Below are positions 1 to 7,835 of a stretch of DNA of 64,000 nucleotides, one piece after another (within the stretch, counting starts at the first letter, position 1; each line of letters starts with the position of its first letter). The translations under genes were made by a program, and so were the position numbers. This DNA is from Erythrobacter colymbi. Its GTDB lineage: Bacteria; Pseudomonadota; Alphaproteobacteria; Sphingomonadales; Sphingomonadaceae. The notes beneath the pieces are model-generated. The model did no database searches. It was not told the origin of the DNA and saw only the letters and a program-made list of their open reading frames with translations. The DNA lies in NCBI RefSeq assembly GCF_002155685.1, contig NZ_MUYK01000003.1, forward strand, positions 521,001-585,000, read 5' to 3'.

Positions 1-231
1 CCGCTGGCCGTTCGCGCGGGCGAGCACCACCATGAAGGGCAGCGCCAGAAACAGCCGCCAGAACCCCGCCGCGACCGGGCCGGTGTCGGCGATCCGTACG
101 AACCACGGGCCGATCGCCAGCGCCACGTTCCCCCCGAACAGCGCCACCAGCAGCAGCCAGCGGGCGGGATGCGCGCCGGCATCGGGGCGGGTGCCAGCAA
201 CTTCTTCTTGGGTCACACCCTCATTTTCCAT
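1..231 (-). CDS. EamA/DMT-family transporter, N-terminal part (runs off window edge)
   Basis: The minus-strand frame from the ATG at 231 stays open to the window edge and encodes 77 residues. After a hydrophilic start (MENEGVTQEEV) come two hydrophobic stretches, one around WLLLVALFGGNVALAIGPWF and one around GFWRLFLALPFMVVLARA. The order of helix 1, a short loop with GPVAAGFWR, then helix 2 is typical of EamA/drug-metabolite transporters, where a conserved P/A-x-x-x-x-x-W/FR segment starts helix 2. The substrate cannot be told from this fragment. It is divergent from the reductase gene that starts at 300, and the 68 bases between them must hold both promoters. The plus-strand frame over the same bases looks like an antisense shadow. 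Confidence 0.65.
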   Translation of the reverse strand, partial: MENEGVTQEEVAGTRPDAGAHPARWLLLVALFGGNVALAIGPWFVRIADTGPVAAGFWRLFLALPFMVVLARANGQR

Positions 232-299
232 GCTTGCGCCCTAGCCTCGCGGGCCCCAAGTGCCTAACCCAAAGCATAACCAACAGGAGGTTTTCCCCG

Positions 300-1412
300 A
301 TGCATGATGCCCTGTTCCAGCCGCTCCAGATGGGCGCGCTCCACGCCAAGAACCGCATCCACATGGCCCCGCTCACCCGCGGCCGCGCGGCCGAGCCGAT
401 GTTCGTCCCCAACGAGCTGATGGCGCTCTATTACCGCCAGCGTGCGGGCGCGGGCATGATCCTCACCGAAGCGACCGGCATCAGCCGCGAAGGCCTCGGC
501 TGGCCGAGCGCGCCGGGCATCTGGAGCGACGAGCAGACCGAAGCCTGGAAGGCCACCACCAAGGCCGTGCACGAAGAGGGCGGCCTCATCGTCATGCAGC
601 TGTGGCACATGGGCCGCATCGTCCACCCCTATTTCCTGGGTGGCGAGCCGCCCTTCTCCGCCAGCGCCACCACCGCGCCGGGCGAGGCCCATACGCCGAC
701 CGGCAAGCAGCCCTATGCTCAGGCCCGCGAGATGACCCTCGAGGACATCAAGCGCACCATCGCCGACTATCGCCGCGCCGCCGAGAACGCCAAGAAGGCG
801 GGCTTCGACGGGGTGCAGCTCCACGGCGCGAATGGCTACCTCGTCGACCAGTTCCTGCGCGACAAGACCAACCTGCGCACCGACAGCTACGGCGGCTCGC
901 CGGAGAACCGCACCCGCTTCATGCGCGAGGTGCTCGAAGCGCTGGTGGACGTGTGGGGCGCGGACCGCGTCGGCATCCGCCTCTCGCCCAATGGCGATTC
1001 GCAAGGGACCGATGACAGCAACCCGCCCGCGACCTTCGGCGCCGCGGCCAAGGTGTGCGAGGAACTCGGCCTCGCCTTCGTCGAACTGCGCGAGCCCGGG
1101 CCGGACGGCACTTTCGGCCAGACCGACGTGCCCAAGCAGAGCCCGCTGATCCGCCAGATCTACACCGGCAAGCTGATCCTCAACTCGGACTACACCGCCG
1201 AACAGGCCGAGGCCGATGTGGTAAGCGGCAAGTGCGACGCGGTGAGCTTCGGCCGCCCCTACATCTCGAACCCCGATCTCGAAAAGCGGATCGCGGCGGG
1301 CGCGCACTGGAACCCCAACAAGGACGTGCCCAAGAGCTGGTACTTCCCGATTCCCCAAGGCTACACCGACTACCCGACCCTCGCCGAGGAACAGGCCGAA
1401 GCGGCGGAGTGA
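300..1412 (+). CDS. Old Yellow Enzyme family alkene reductase (NemA-like)
   Basis: This is a 370-residue FMN-dependent flavoprotein of the Old Yellow Enzyme family, which uses NAD(P)H to reduce activated C=C bonds such as enones, maleimides or nitro-esters. The full TIM barrel is present. The N-terminal motif LFQPLQMGALHAKNRI is typical, active-site H175 and N178 lie in QLHGANGYL, and the family signature RTDSYGGSPENRTRF follows. The C terminus FGRPYISNPDLEKRI carries the phosphate-binding part. The ATG at 300 is chosen because AGGAGG lies just upstream (about 286-291); the frame is open 66 bases further up but without a comparable site. The gene seems monocistronic and is followed by a strong hairpin. 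Cytoplasmic; the physiological substrate is unknown. Confidence 0.93.
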   Translation: MHDALFQPLQMGALHAKNRIHMAPLTRGRAAEPMFVPNELMALYYRQRAGAGMILTEATGISREGLGWPSAPGIWSDEQTEAWKATTKAVHEEGGLIVMQLWHMGRIVHPYFLGGEPPFSASATTAPGEAHTPTGKQPYAQAREMTLEDIKRTIADYRRAAENAKKAGFDGVQLHGANGYLVDQFLRDKTNLRTDSYGGSPENRTRFMREVLEALVDVWGADRVGIRLSPNGDSQGTDDSNPPATFGAAAKVCEELGLAFVELREPGPDGTFGQTDVPKQSPLIRQIYTGKLILNSDYTAEQAEADVVSGKCDAVSFGRPYISNPDLEKRIAAGAHWNPNKDVPKSWYFPIPQGYTDYPTLAEEQAEAAE

Positions 1413-1418
1413 TTGTGC

Positions 1419-1450
1419 CCCGGCAGCGCTCGATAGCGGGCGCTGCCGGG
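1419..1450 (+). terminator. Hairpin terminator candidate after the reductase gene
   Basis: A perfect 11-bp inverted repeat (CCCGGCAGCGC at 1419-1429 pairs with 1440-1450) encloses a 10-base loop, starting 7 bases after the stop codon. There is no T tract after it, so it may slow rather than end transcription or may need Rho. Confidence 0.5.
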
Positions 1451-1950
1451 CTTCAAGCGACAGTGTCATAGAGCGGCACAAAGCGGACAAAGCGGACACG
1501 GTGTCCGCTTTGCGACCGCGCTATTTTCCTTTAATTTACAGTAAGTAACAGCCGCTCAGCTCAAGCGGACGGACACGGGGACACAGGCGGAAAACGCGCC
1601 CCAGACGGCAAACGGCCTCGCAGGCCGGGCAGAACGATGGGAAAGAGCCGGTCGCATCGTAGCGGCTGGCGGGCGTGTAGGAAAATCTCCCCTCGTCGCG
1701 CTGTGCTTGCCTGCCCCGGCGGTTGCGAAGCACAACCGAAGGTTGAACGTCGGGGACACGGGGCTTGGCTGCATCTCCTTCGGAGAGCAAGGAAGAAAAG
1801 CCTCACCCCGTGTCAAGCACGGGGCGACGAGAGGGGAGGATGGCGGCTTAGGCCTTGCTCCGGCCATAACCTGACGTTCAGCTATCGACCCCGTTGTCGT
1901 CATGAGCTTGTAACCATTAACTTGAGGCTGGCGAATATCAGTGTATCGCT
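1451..1950. other. Non-coding stretch of about 500 bases
   Basis: No credible gene is seen here. Open frames on both strands are short, have no ribosome-binding site and give low-complexity Arg/Pro/Ser translations. The stretch holds the GCGGACAC repeats at 1480-1511 and then becomes more AT-rich from about 1870 towards the Cys-rich gene at 1951. I see no convincing -35/-10 pair. Confidence 0.5.
1480..1511. repeat. Direct and inverted GCGGACAC repeats
   Basis: AAAGCGGACA occurs at 1480-1489 and again, extended by one base, at 1489-1499. The second copy forms a perfect 11-bp inverted repeat with 1501-1511 around one central base (G1500). Related GCGGAC/GGACAC words recur at about 1564-1580. 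It could be an operator for a dimeric regulator, but no regulator gene is adjacent. Confidence 0.45.
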
Positions 1951-2274
1951 ATGCCAATGCCCCGCCATCTCGTCGTATATCTTGCGCTTGTACTGGCGGC
2001 GCTACTTCCGCTGGAAACCGCGTATGCCGTGGACGGCTGTGCTCCATTGGCGGCGATGGATGACCACAAGGGAGACTGTGGCGACTGCATCGCTGGCGAG
2101 CACCAGCAATGTCGAGCCTGTTGCATAGCTTTGTGCCAGTCTTTCCCCGCATCTCCCATCCAAGAAGTCGAAGCGCGCGGGAAAGCTTCCGCCGATCGTC
2201 ATCCTCATGAGCCGGCATGTCTGAAAATTTCGTCGGGAGGTCCCGATCCCCCGCCTCCTCGAATAGCCCAATGA
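1951..2274 (+). CDS. Small exported Cys/His-rich protein of unknown function
   Basis: This 107-residue frame starts with a good signal peptide (hydrophobic residues 8-22, likely cleavage after AYA around residue 26). The mature part has eight cysteines (30, 43, 46, 54, 57, 58, 62, 90) and several histidines, arranged as GDCGDC and QCRACCIALC, which resembles small periplasmic metal-binding proteins of metal-resistance loci. I cannot assign a named family. The tail is Pro-rich and low complexity. GC is lower than in neighbouring genes, and the next gene, 33 bases on, is also a tiny exported Cys-rich protein; the two probably form a transcription unit closed by the hairpin at 2477. The start could instead be the ATG at 1957. 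Confidence 0.6.
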   Translation: MPMPRHLVVYLALVLAALLPLETAYAVDGCAPLAAMDDHKGDCGDCIAGEHQQCRACCIALCQSFPASPIQEVEARGKASADRHPHEPACLKISSGGPDPPPPRIAQ

Positions 2275-2307
2275 TGGATTCATTCTCATTTCAACGGAGT
2301 TGTTATC

Positions 2308-2457
2308 ATGAAAAAATACATCATTGTTGCAGCCGTGCTGCTTGGTTCCAGCTCTGCAGCGTTTGCCGCAGCGCCTGATCAGGTTGCCAGTCTGGCTATG
2401 TCTTGCTGCGACCTTGTCCTCGCTTGCTGTGATGCAGCTATGAGCTGCTGCCCATAA
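2308..2457 (+). CDS. 49-residue exported peptide with three heptad-spaced Cys-Cys pairs
   Basis: This small frame has a clear ribosome-binding site (GGAG at 2296-2299), an ATG at 2308 and a classic signal peptide: MKK, a hydrophobic core, then AAFA around residues 17-20. The mature peptide of about 29 residues is almost only the motif SCCDLVLACCDAAMSCCP, with Cys-Cys pairs at residues 33-34, 40-41 and 47-48, exactly seven apart. On a helix these pairs would lie along one face, suggesting metal or thiol binding or disulphide-linked assembly. The first 60 bases around its start (2281-2340) contain only 23 G/C, well below the surroundings. No known family is recognised. Confidence 0.65.
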   Translation: MKKYIIVAAVLLGSSSAAFAAAPDQVASLAMSCCDLVLACCDAAMSCCP

Positions 2458-2476
2458 AGGTTCGAGAATGCTGAGG

Positions 2477-2509
2477 CGGGTGTCCGGTCGGTGATCGGGC
2501 ACCCGTTTT
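2477..2509 (+). terminator. Intrinsic terminator after the Cys-rich peptide gene
   Basis: A 10-bp stem with one mismatch (CGGGTGTCCG at 2477-2486 with CGGGCACCCG at 2496-2505) is followed directly by TTTTCATTTT. It lies 19 bases after the stop of the 49-residue peptide and is the best factor-independent terminator in the window. Confidence 0.75.
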
Positions 2510-2651
2510 CATTTTCTGAGCTCTGCGACCCTCGGAACACTGAGCAAACGGCAACTTCCCACCCACTTCCCGCCATCGAAGCCGCCCGGCCTGACGCCCG
2601 AAAGCTGTCATCGCGTGAGGCCATGCGCGGGGCCAGCCCCGGCGGGTGTTC

Positions 2652-2957
2652 TTACTGTGCGGGCGGCGCGGCGGGTGCAGGCGCGGCTGGTGCCTCGCCC
2701 GGCGCAGGCGCGGCATCGATGCCTTCCACCGGGGTCACCTCGGGCTGTTCGGCGTCGATGTTCTCGCCATCGGCCTGCACCTGTCGGGGCGCGAGGGGGG
2801 CTTGCGAGTCGAGCTGCTCCAAGGGGATCATCGCGTCGCTGACCGTTGCCGGCAGCACCTCGCCCGAGGCCGCGCCGCCCTGTTCGGCAGGCGCGGCGGC
2901 CTGCTGGTCGCAGGCAGCGAGCGCAAGCGGCAGGAAAAGGGCAAGAGCGCGTTTCAT
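2652..2957 (-). CDS. Small Ala/Pro-rich lipoprotein
   Basis: This 101-residue protein has a lipoprotein signal peptide, [16 protein letters not shown], with lipobox LAAC and lipidation predicted at Cys16. The mature part is low complexity: Ala/Glu/Gln-rich, a short [15 protein letters not shown] segment, and a Pro/Ala-rich C terminus. No enzymatic domain is seen and the function is unknown. Its ATG overlaps the lipB stop codon by four bases (ATGA), so it is probably translated by coupling from lipB. Membrane anchoring is predicted from the lipobox; which membrane cannot be told, since the +2 residue is Asp. Confidence 0.75.
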   Translation of the reverse strand: MKRALALFLPLALAACDQQAAAPAEQGGAASGEVLPATVSDAMIPLEQLDSQAPLAPRQVQADGENIDAEQPEVTPVEGIDAAPAPGEAPAAPAPAAPPAQ

Positions 2958-3643
2958 CGGCAGGCTCTTTTCGCCGCTGCGTCCAAGGCGTCAAGGAAAT
3001 CCGGAGCGGCCGCGATCAGCGCCTCGTCCCATTCCTCGGCAGAGACCGTGAGGCCAAGCCGTGCGAGGCTGGTGACGCCGTATTCGGCGATGCCGCAGGG
3101 GACGATCCCGCCGAAGTGCGAAAGGTCAGGGTCGAGGTTGACCGAGAAGCCGTGCATCGTCACCCAGCGCCGCACGCGCACGCCGATCGCGCCGATCTTG
3201 GCCTCGGAGCCGTCGATGTCGCGCGTCCAGATGCCGACGCGGCCCTCGGCCCGCCAGCTCTCGACGCCGAACGTCTTGAGCGTCGCGATCACCCAGCCTT
3301 CGATCGCGTGGACGAAGCAGCGCACGTCCTTGCCGCGCTCGGCGAGGTTCAGCACCAGATAGCCGATCCGCTGGCCGGGGCCGTGATAGGTGTAGCGCCC
3401 GCCGCGCCCGGCTTCGACCACCTCGAAGCGCGGATCGACCAGTTCGGCGGGGTCGGCGCTGGTGCCGGCGGTGTAGACGGGGGGATGTTCGAGCAGCCAG
3501 ACGAGCTCGGCCGCGCGCCCTTCGAACACGGCGGTGTTCCGCGCCTCCATCTCCGCCAGAGCGGCGGCATAGGGCACCTGCGCGGTCTCGCACCGCCATT
3601 CGATGGGAAATGCGCCGCCAGCGGCTGGTGCAGTGCTTGCCAT
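2954..3643 (-). CDS. lipB: Lipoyl(octanoyl) transferase LipB
   Basis: LipB moves the octanoyl group from acyl carrier protein to the lipoyl domains of 2-oxo-acid dehydrogenases and the glycine cleavage system, the first step of endogenous lipoate synthesis. The 229-residue product has the family signature [15 protein letters not shown] (about residues 81-95), the catalytic lysine in SEAKIGAIG (K149) and the acyl-thioester cysteine in GGIVPCGI (C183). The length fits the family. The ATG at 3643 is preferred because the domain starts about 13 residues later; the same frame runs open much further upstream but only as antisense of the next gene. It is divergent from the membrane protein gene at 3749. 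Cytoplasmic. Confidence 0.95.
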   Translation of the reverse strand: MASTAPAAGGAFPIEWRCETAQVPYAAALAEMEARNTAVFEGRAAELVWLLEHPPVYTAGTSADPAELVDPRFEVVEAGRGGRYTYHGPGQRIGYLVLNLAERGKDVRCFVHAIEGWVIATLKTFGVESWRAEGRVGIWTRDIDGSEAKIGAIGVRVRRWVTMHGFSVNLDPDLSHFGGIVPCGIAEYGVTSLARLGLTVSAEEWDEALIAAAPDFLDALDAAAKRACR

Positions 3644-3748
3644 GGCGCACCGGTGGGGGCATTGAACGCCGAGATCAAGAGGCGAATGCGCAGCGGGAAG
3701 CCTCCCGGTGCGGCGCCCGGCGCACTCCAGGGATCGGAACCGCACCAC

Positions 3749-4597
3749 ATGACCAACCGCAAACTCGACATGGGCAAGGCCTGGACGCAGGCGACCGGCC
3801 TTATCGGCACCAACCGCGAGACGATCACAGCGATTGCGGGGCTGTTCTTCTTCCTGCCCTCCTTCGCGGGCGGGGTGTTCATTCCCGAGCTCACGCCCCC
3901 GGCTGCGGCGAGCTCCTCGGGCGCCGATCCGCAGGTCGCCTTCCGTGCGCTGATCGACGGGGTGAGCGCGCTCTATGCCGAGTTCTGGCCGCTGATGATC
4001 CTCCTTTCGGTGGTCCAGTTCATCGGCTCGATGGCGCTGTTCGCGCTGCTGACCGACCGCGGCAATCCGACCGTGGGCGAGGCGCTGGCGACGGGGCTGA
4101 AGAGCATCCCGTCCTATGTCGCCGCGCAGCTCGTCAGCGGGATCGGGGTCGCGGTGGTGTTCGGCGTCGTGATCGGGCTGCTGGGGGTGGTCGCGCCGCC
4201 TGCGGTCGTGGCGCTGGTGGGGCTGGCGCTGGTCGTGGTGGCGCTCTGGCTGTTCATCCGCCTGAGCCTGACCGCGCCGGTGATCGCGATCGAGGGCGTG
4301 CTCAATCCCTTCGCCGCTCTGGCGCGCTCGTGGCGGCTGACCAAGGGTAACAGCGTGCGGATCCTGCTGTTCCTGTTCCTGCTGATGTTCACCATCGGGA
4401 TCATTGCCGCGCTGGTTTCGGGCATTCTCGGCCTGATCCTCACCGCCTTCGGGGAGCCGGTGGCGAGCATCGGCATCGACATCGTGGCGGGGATCGTCAA
4501 CGCGGTGGTGACCGTGATCTTCCTCGTGGTGACCGCCGCGATCCACCGTCAGCTCGCCGGCCCCTCGACCGGGGCGCTGGCGGAGACCTTCGAATAA
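3749..4597 (+). CDS. Polytopic inner-membrane protein of unknown function
   Basis: The 282-residue product has about six hydrophobic segments: [17 protein letters not shown] near residue 27, then around residues 80-95, 125-150, 150-170, 208-235 and 245-270. A soluble loop bears the motif [14 protein letters not shown], found in membrane proteins of the glycerophosphodiester-phosphodiesterase membrane-domain type. No catalytic residues are evident, so no activity is claimed. The ATG at 3749 precedes [12 protein letters not shown]. The MFS transporter begins 8 bases after its stop, so the two are likely co-transcribed. Confidence 0.75.
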   Translation: MTNRKLDMGKAWTQATGLIGTNRETITAIAGLFFFLPSFAGGVFIPELTPPAAASSSGADPQVAFRALIDGVSALYAEFWPLMILLSVVQFIGSMALFALLTDRGNPTVGEALATGLKSIPSYVAAQLVSGIGVAVVFGVVIGLLGVVAPPAVVALVGLALVVVALWLFIRLSLTAPVIAIEGVLNPFAALARSWRLTKGNSVRILLFLFLLMFTIGIIAALVSGILGLILTAFGEPVASIGIDIVAGIVNAVVTVIFLVVTAAIHRQLAGPSTGALAETFE

Positions 4598-4605
4598 GGC
4601 GGGCC

Positions 4606-5970
4606 GTGGCGGAGACCGACCCCGATCTGAGCCGCGCAAACCACGCCGCGCCGCCCGCCCCGTCGCCGGGCGCGATCCCGCCTGCGCGCATGGCGCTGCT
4701 GTTCATGGTGATGCTGGTGACCGCGGCGGGCAACACCGCGATGCAATCGGTGATGCCCTCGATCGGCACGGCGCTGAAGGTCGAGGATGTGTGGATCAGC
4801 CTCGCTTACAGCTGGTCGGCGCTGCTGTGGGTGGTGTGCGCGCCGTTCTGGGCAAGGCGCTCGGACAAGCGGGGCCGCAAGGCGATGATGGCGCTGGGGC
4901 TTTCGGGCTTCATCACCAGCTTCGTGCTGTGCGGTGCGGCGCTGTGGGCGGGGCTTTCGGGCTGGCTGACGGCGTTCTGGACGCTGATCGCCTTCGCGCT
5001 GGCACGGAGCCTCTACGGCGGCTTCGGCAGTGCCGCCCCGCCGGCGGTGCAGGCCTATGTCGCCTCGAGGACACCGCGCGCCGAGCGGACGCAGGCGCTC
5101 TCGCTGATCGCATCGAGCTTCGGCCTCGGCACGGTGATCGGCCCCGCGCTCGCGCCGCTGATGGTGGTGCCGTTCCTCGGACTGGGGCTGACGGGGCCGT
5201 TCCTGTGCTTTGCCGCGATCGGCCTCGTCGCGCTGGTGCTGCTGCGGCTGCGCCTGCCAAACGACACGCCGCAATTCGCCGCGCGGGGCCAGGCGGCACC
5301 CTATGCCAGCGCCTCGGGCGCGCCGGTCGATCCGCAGCCCGCGCAGGAGGGGCCGGAGGAGGAAGAGACCCCGCGCCTCTCGTGGCGCGATCCGCGCCTG
5401 CGGCCGTGGGTCTTCGCGGGCCTCGTCGGCGGCCATGCGCAGGCGATGGTGCAGGGCATCTCGGGCTTCCTCGTGCTCGACCGGCTGGGCCTGCGCGAGA
5501 CGCCCGATGCGGGTGCGGGGCCGGTCGGCATCGTGCTGATGGCGGGCGCGATCGCCACCCTGCTCGCGCAGTGGGGCCTGATCCCGCGCTTCGACCTCGG
5601 CCCGCGCGCCGCGAGCCTGTGGGGCATTGCCGCCGCAGCGCTGGGCACGATGATCCTCGCCGTAGCGGGCGACCTGCACCTGATCGCACTGGGCTATGCC
5701 ATCGCCTCGCTCGGCTTCGGCCTGTTCCGCCCGGGGACGACCGCCGGCACCTCGCTCGCCGTGACCCGCGCCGAGCAGGGGCAGGCAAGCGGCATCGTCG
5801 CAAGCATCGCGGGGGCGAGCTACATCTACGCCCCGGCACTGGGCGTGTGGCTCTATGGCCATTCGGACTGGCTGGGCTTCGGGCTGATCGTGGCGCTGTG
5901 CGTGATCGTGCTCGCGCACGGGTGGTTCAAGCTTCAGGCCGACCGGGATCTTACGAAGGACCGAACATAA
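4606..5970 (+). CDS. Major facilitator superfamily transporter
   Basis: The 454-residue product has about twelve membrane segments and MFS motif A in the loop between helices 2 and 3 ([13 protein letters not shown], near residues 84-96). A long charged central loop (about residues 225-265, Pro/Glu-rich) separates the two six-helix halves. Start is a GTG at 4606, 8 bases after the preceding membrane protein gene; no better start is seen. The pattern fits drug/H+ antiporters or small-molecule exporters, but the substrate cannot be named. The gene ends at the palindromic element at 5975-6037, facing the convergent arsC operon. Confidence 0.88.
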   Translation: MAETDPDLSRANHAAPPAPSPGAIPPARMALLFMVMLVTAAGNTAMQSVMPSIGTALKVEDVWISLAYSWSALLWVVCAPFWARRSDKRGRKAMMALGLSGFITSFVLCGAALWAGLSGWLTAFWTLIAFALARSLYGGFGSAAPPAVQAYVASRTPRAERTQALSLIASSFGLGTVIGPALAPLMVVPFLGLGLTGPFLCFAAIGLVALVLLRLRLPNDTPQFAARGQAAPYASASGAPVDPQPAQEGPEEEETPRLSWRDPRLRPWVFAGLVGGHAQAMVQGISGFLVLDRLGLRETPDAGAGPVGIVLMAGAIATLLAQWGLIPRFDLGPRAASLWGIAAAALGTMILAVAGDLHLIALGYAIASLGFGLFRPGTTAGTSLAVTRAEQGQASGIVASIAGASYIYAPALGVWLYGHSDWLGFGLIVALCVIVLAHGWFKLQADRDLTKDRT

Positions 5971-5974
5971 CGCC

Positions 5975-6037
5975 CGTTCGCCTCGAGCGTAGTCGAGAGG
6001 CCTTCGCAAGGTGTCTCGACTACGCTCGACACGAACG
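5975..6037. repeat. Long palindromic element between convergent genes (likely bidirectional terminator)
   Basis: Left arm 5975-6000 and right arm 6011-6037 pair over about 25 bases (core TCGAGCGTAGTCGAGA with its complement, outer CGTTCG with CGAACG) around a 10-base loop. Mismatches sit at the two-base junctions. It lies between the stops of the MFS gene and arsC. Similar CGAACG-flanked palindromes are common as dispersed elements in sphingomonad genomes (from memory, not searched). No second copy was seen in this window. Confidence 0.7.
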
Positions 6038-6042
6038 GAAGG

Positions 6043-6396
6043 TTAGAGAATTTCGAGAACGATATCCTGCGGCCGGCAAAGCCTCACGCCCTTCTCGGTC
6101 TCCACCAAGGGTCGCTCGATCAGGATCGGCTGTTCGGCCATCGCAGCGAGCACTGTCGCATCGTCCGCATCGGGCAGCCCGCGCTCCGCTGCATCCGTGC
6201 CGCGCAGGCGCAGGCCCTGTTGCGGGGTGATCCCGGCGTCGCGGTAGAGCTGCGCGAGCTTGCGCGCGGTGGGGGGCTCCTTGAGATATTCGACCACCGT
6301 CAATTCGACACCCGAAAGGCTCTCGAGGATCGCGAGCGTCTTCCTCGAGGTGCCGCAGGCCGGGTTGTGCCAGATCGTCGCCTTCATTTTCGCCAT
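6043..6396 (-). CDS. arsC: ArsC-type arsenate reductase (glutaredoxin-dependent family)
   Basis: The 117-residue protein has the thioredoxin-like fold pattern of the ArsC family, with catalytic Cys14 in WHNPACGTSRKTLAIL, followed by VVEYLKEPPT and a late ERPLVETEKGVRLCRP segment matching the substrate-pocket and C-terminal strands. ArsC proteins reduce arsenate to arsenite with glutathione/glutaredoxin. No arsB, acr3 or arsR lies nearby, so a purely housekeeping or Spx/YffB-like role is possible. The start at 6396 is 2 bases past the upstream stop, with GGAGGGG about 12 bases before it; the ATG at 6387 is an alternative. It is the last gene of a three-gene minus-strand unit. Confidence 0.88.
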   Translation of the reverse strand: MAKMKATIWHNPACGTSRKTLAILESLSGVELTVVEYLKEPPTARKLAQLYRDAGITPQQGLRLRGTDAAERGLPDADDATVLAAMAEQPILIERPLVETEKGVRLCRPQDIVLEIL

Positions 6397-6398
6397 CG

Positions 6399-6956
6399 CT
6401 ATTGCCCCTCCGCCTCCGGAACCCGCAGCGCGGGCACCGCCTTGGCTGCATCCGCGCTGCTGATGCCAGGCGCGGGGGCGGCGCTGACGCGCTCCTGCCG
6501 CTGCGCCACGCGCACCGCCTGTTCGATCACCTTCGCCAGCCGCGGATAGACCCCGCAGCGGCAGATATTGGGCACCGCCCCCTCGATGTCCTCCGCCGTC
6601 GGCGCGGCATTGCGCTGGATCAGCGCGGCGAGCGAGATGACAAGGCCGGGCGTGCAATATCCGCACTGGATCGCGCCCTGCGCCACCATCGCCTGCTGCA
6701 CGGGGTGCGAGCGGTCGCGGCTCAGCCCCTCGATCGTGGTGATCAGCCGCCCCTCGGCCTCGGCCAGCGTGATCGCGCAGGAACGCAGCGCCACCCCGTC
6801 GACCAGCACCATGCACGCCCCGTTGCACTGCGCCCCGCCCCCGCCGCAGGCCTTGGTGCCGGTGAGGTTCATCGCCTCGCGCAGCGCGTAGAGCAGCGGC
6901 ATGCGCGGATCGAGGTCGAACTCGACCGGCCGCTCGTTGACGGTCATGCGCGACAT
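6399..6956 (-). CDS. Orphan [2Fe-2S] small subunit of a molybdenum hydroxylase (IorA/CoxS-like)
   Basis: The 185-residue protein matches the small iron-sulphur subunit of xanthine-oxidase-type molybdenum hydroxylases such as isoquinoline 1-oxidoreductase. An N-terminal plant-type ferredoxin domain is followed by the all-helical [2Fe-2S] domain with C98 and C101 (QCGYCTPG) and C132 and C134 (NICRCG). The N-terminal cluster motif is odd: cysteines at 37, 44, 48 and 60 give C-x6-C-x3-C rather than the usual C-x4-C-x2-C. No molybdopterin large subunit or FAD subunit is adjacent, so its electron partner is unknown. Residues 152-185 are an Ala-rich extension. It sits 19 bases after the aldolase gene and 2 bases before arsC, so it is operonic. 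Confidence 0.88.
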   Translation of the reverse strand: MSRMTVNERPVEFDLDPRMPLLYALREAMNLTGTKACGGGGAQCNGACMVLVDGVALRSCAITLAEAEGRLITTIEGLSRDRSHPVQQAMVAQGAIQCGYCTPGLVISLAALIQRNAAPTAEDIEGAVPNICRCGVYPRLAKVIEQAVRVAQRQERVSAAPAPGISSADAAKAVPALRVPEAEGQ

Positions 6957-6975
6957 GGCGTGCTCTTGCAGATGC

Positions 6976-7740
6976 TTACTGGCGCCAGCTGTCGTCGATC
7001 TTGTCGATCTTGCGCTTCCACGCCTCGAAATCGAACAGCCCTGCTCCGCCCTGACCCTGCATCACCGAAAGGTCGCGCTGGTGGACGTCGACCACCTCCT
7101 GCGGCACGAGGATCGGATCGCCCATGCTGAGCGCGGCGACCTGGATCTCGCAGGCGCGCTGCAAGGCCCACATCTTGACGAACATGCCGGGAATCGTGCG
7201 GTCCATCACGACAGGGCCGTGGTTGCGCAGCATCAGGATGGTGTGGTTGCCGAGGTTCTTGACCAGCCGCTCGCCTTCCTCGGGGCGCACGGTGACGCCC
7301 TCGAAGTCGTGATAGCCGATCTGGCCCTGGAAATTGCAGGCGTAGAAATTGATCGGGAGCAGCCCGTCCTTGTGGCTCGCCACGGCCATGGTCGCGGTGG
7401 TGTGGACGTGGCAGATCGCATCCGCGCGGCCGCCGAGGTGCTTGTGGAAATAGGCGTGCTGGGTGAAGCCCGCCTTGTTCACCATGTAGGGCGATCCGCC
7501 GACATTGTTGCCCTCGACATCGATCTTGACGAGGTTGCTGGCGGTGACTTCCGAATAGAGCAGCCCGAAGGGGTTGATGAGGAAGGTGTCCTTCTCGCCC
7601 GGCACCTTCACCGAGATGTGGTTGTAGATCGATTCCGACCAACCGAGGTGATCGAAGATGCGATAGCAGGCGGCAAGATCGAGCCGCGCCTGCCACTCTT
7701 CCGGGCTGCATTCGATGGTCGGTTTGAGCTGGGTTGCCAT
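6976..7740 (-). CDS. Class II aldolase/adducin family protein
   Basis: The 254-residue protein is a class II aldolase/adducin-head protein. Predicted zinc ligands are H111 and H113 (CHVHTTATMAV) and H174 (LRNHGPVV), matching the family. Bacterial members cleave sugar phosphates such as fuculose-1-phosphate or act as decarboxylases or epimerases; this one, with IYNHISVKVPG and LINPFGLLYSEV, belongs to the large subgroup without an assigned substrate. It is first in a minus-strand unit with the 2Fe-2S protein and arsC, which does not reveal a pathway. The start ATG at 7740 is followed by MATQLKPTIECSPEEW. It is divergent from the MATE gene. Cytoplasmic. Confidence 0.88.
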   Translation of the reverse strand: MATQLKPTIECSPEEWQARLDLAACYRIFDHLGWSESIYNHISVKVPGEKDTFLINPFGLLYSEVTASNLVKIDVEGNNVGGSPYMVNKAGFTQHAYFHKHLGGRADAICHVHTTATMAVASHKDGLLPINFYACNFQGQIGYHDFEGVTVRPEEGERLVKNLGNHTILMLRNHGPVVMDRTIPGMFVKMWALQRACEIQVAALSMGDPILVPQEVVDVHQRDLSVMQGQGGAGLFDFEAWKRKIDKIDDSWRQ

Positions 7741-7835
7741 GACGCGGTTCCTCTCCGTCTTCGCTTGGCCCCGCTATCGCATGGCGAGGGAATGCTTTGC
7801 AAGCCGCAGCCGGCCCCGCTAGGCCGCTTGAACGC

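Noticed and set aside
1556..1903. Minus-strand open frame of 115 codons in the gene-free stretch
   Set aside because: No ribosome-binding site, no domain, and stop-free only because of composition; several overlapping frames are equally open.
3644..4639. Upstream extension of the lipB frame
   Set aside because: It runs antisense through the membrane protein gene and adds about 330 Arg/His-rich residues before a complete LipB domain.
4549..6009. Minus-strand open frame of 486 codons opposite the MFS gene
   Set aside because: The MFS frame has twelve membrane helices and motif A; the opposite frame is His/Arg/Gln-rich shadow.
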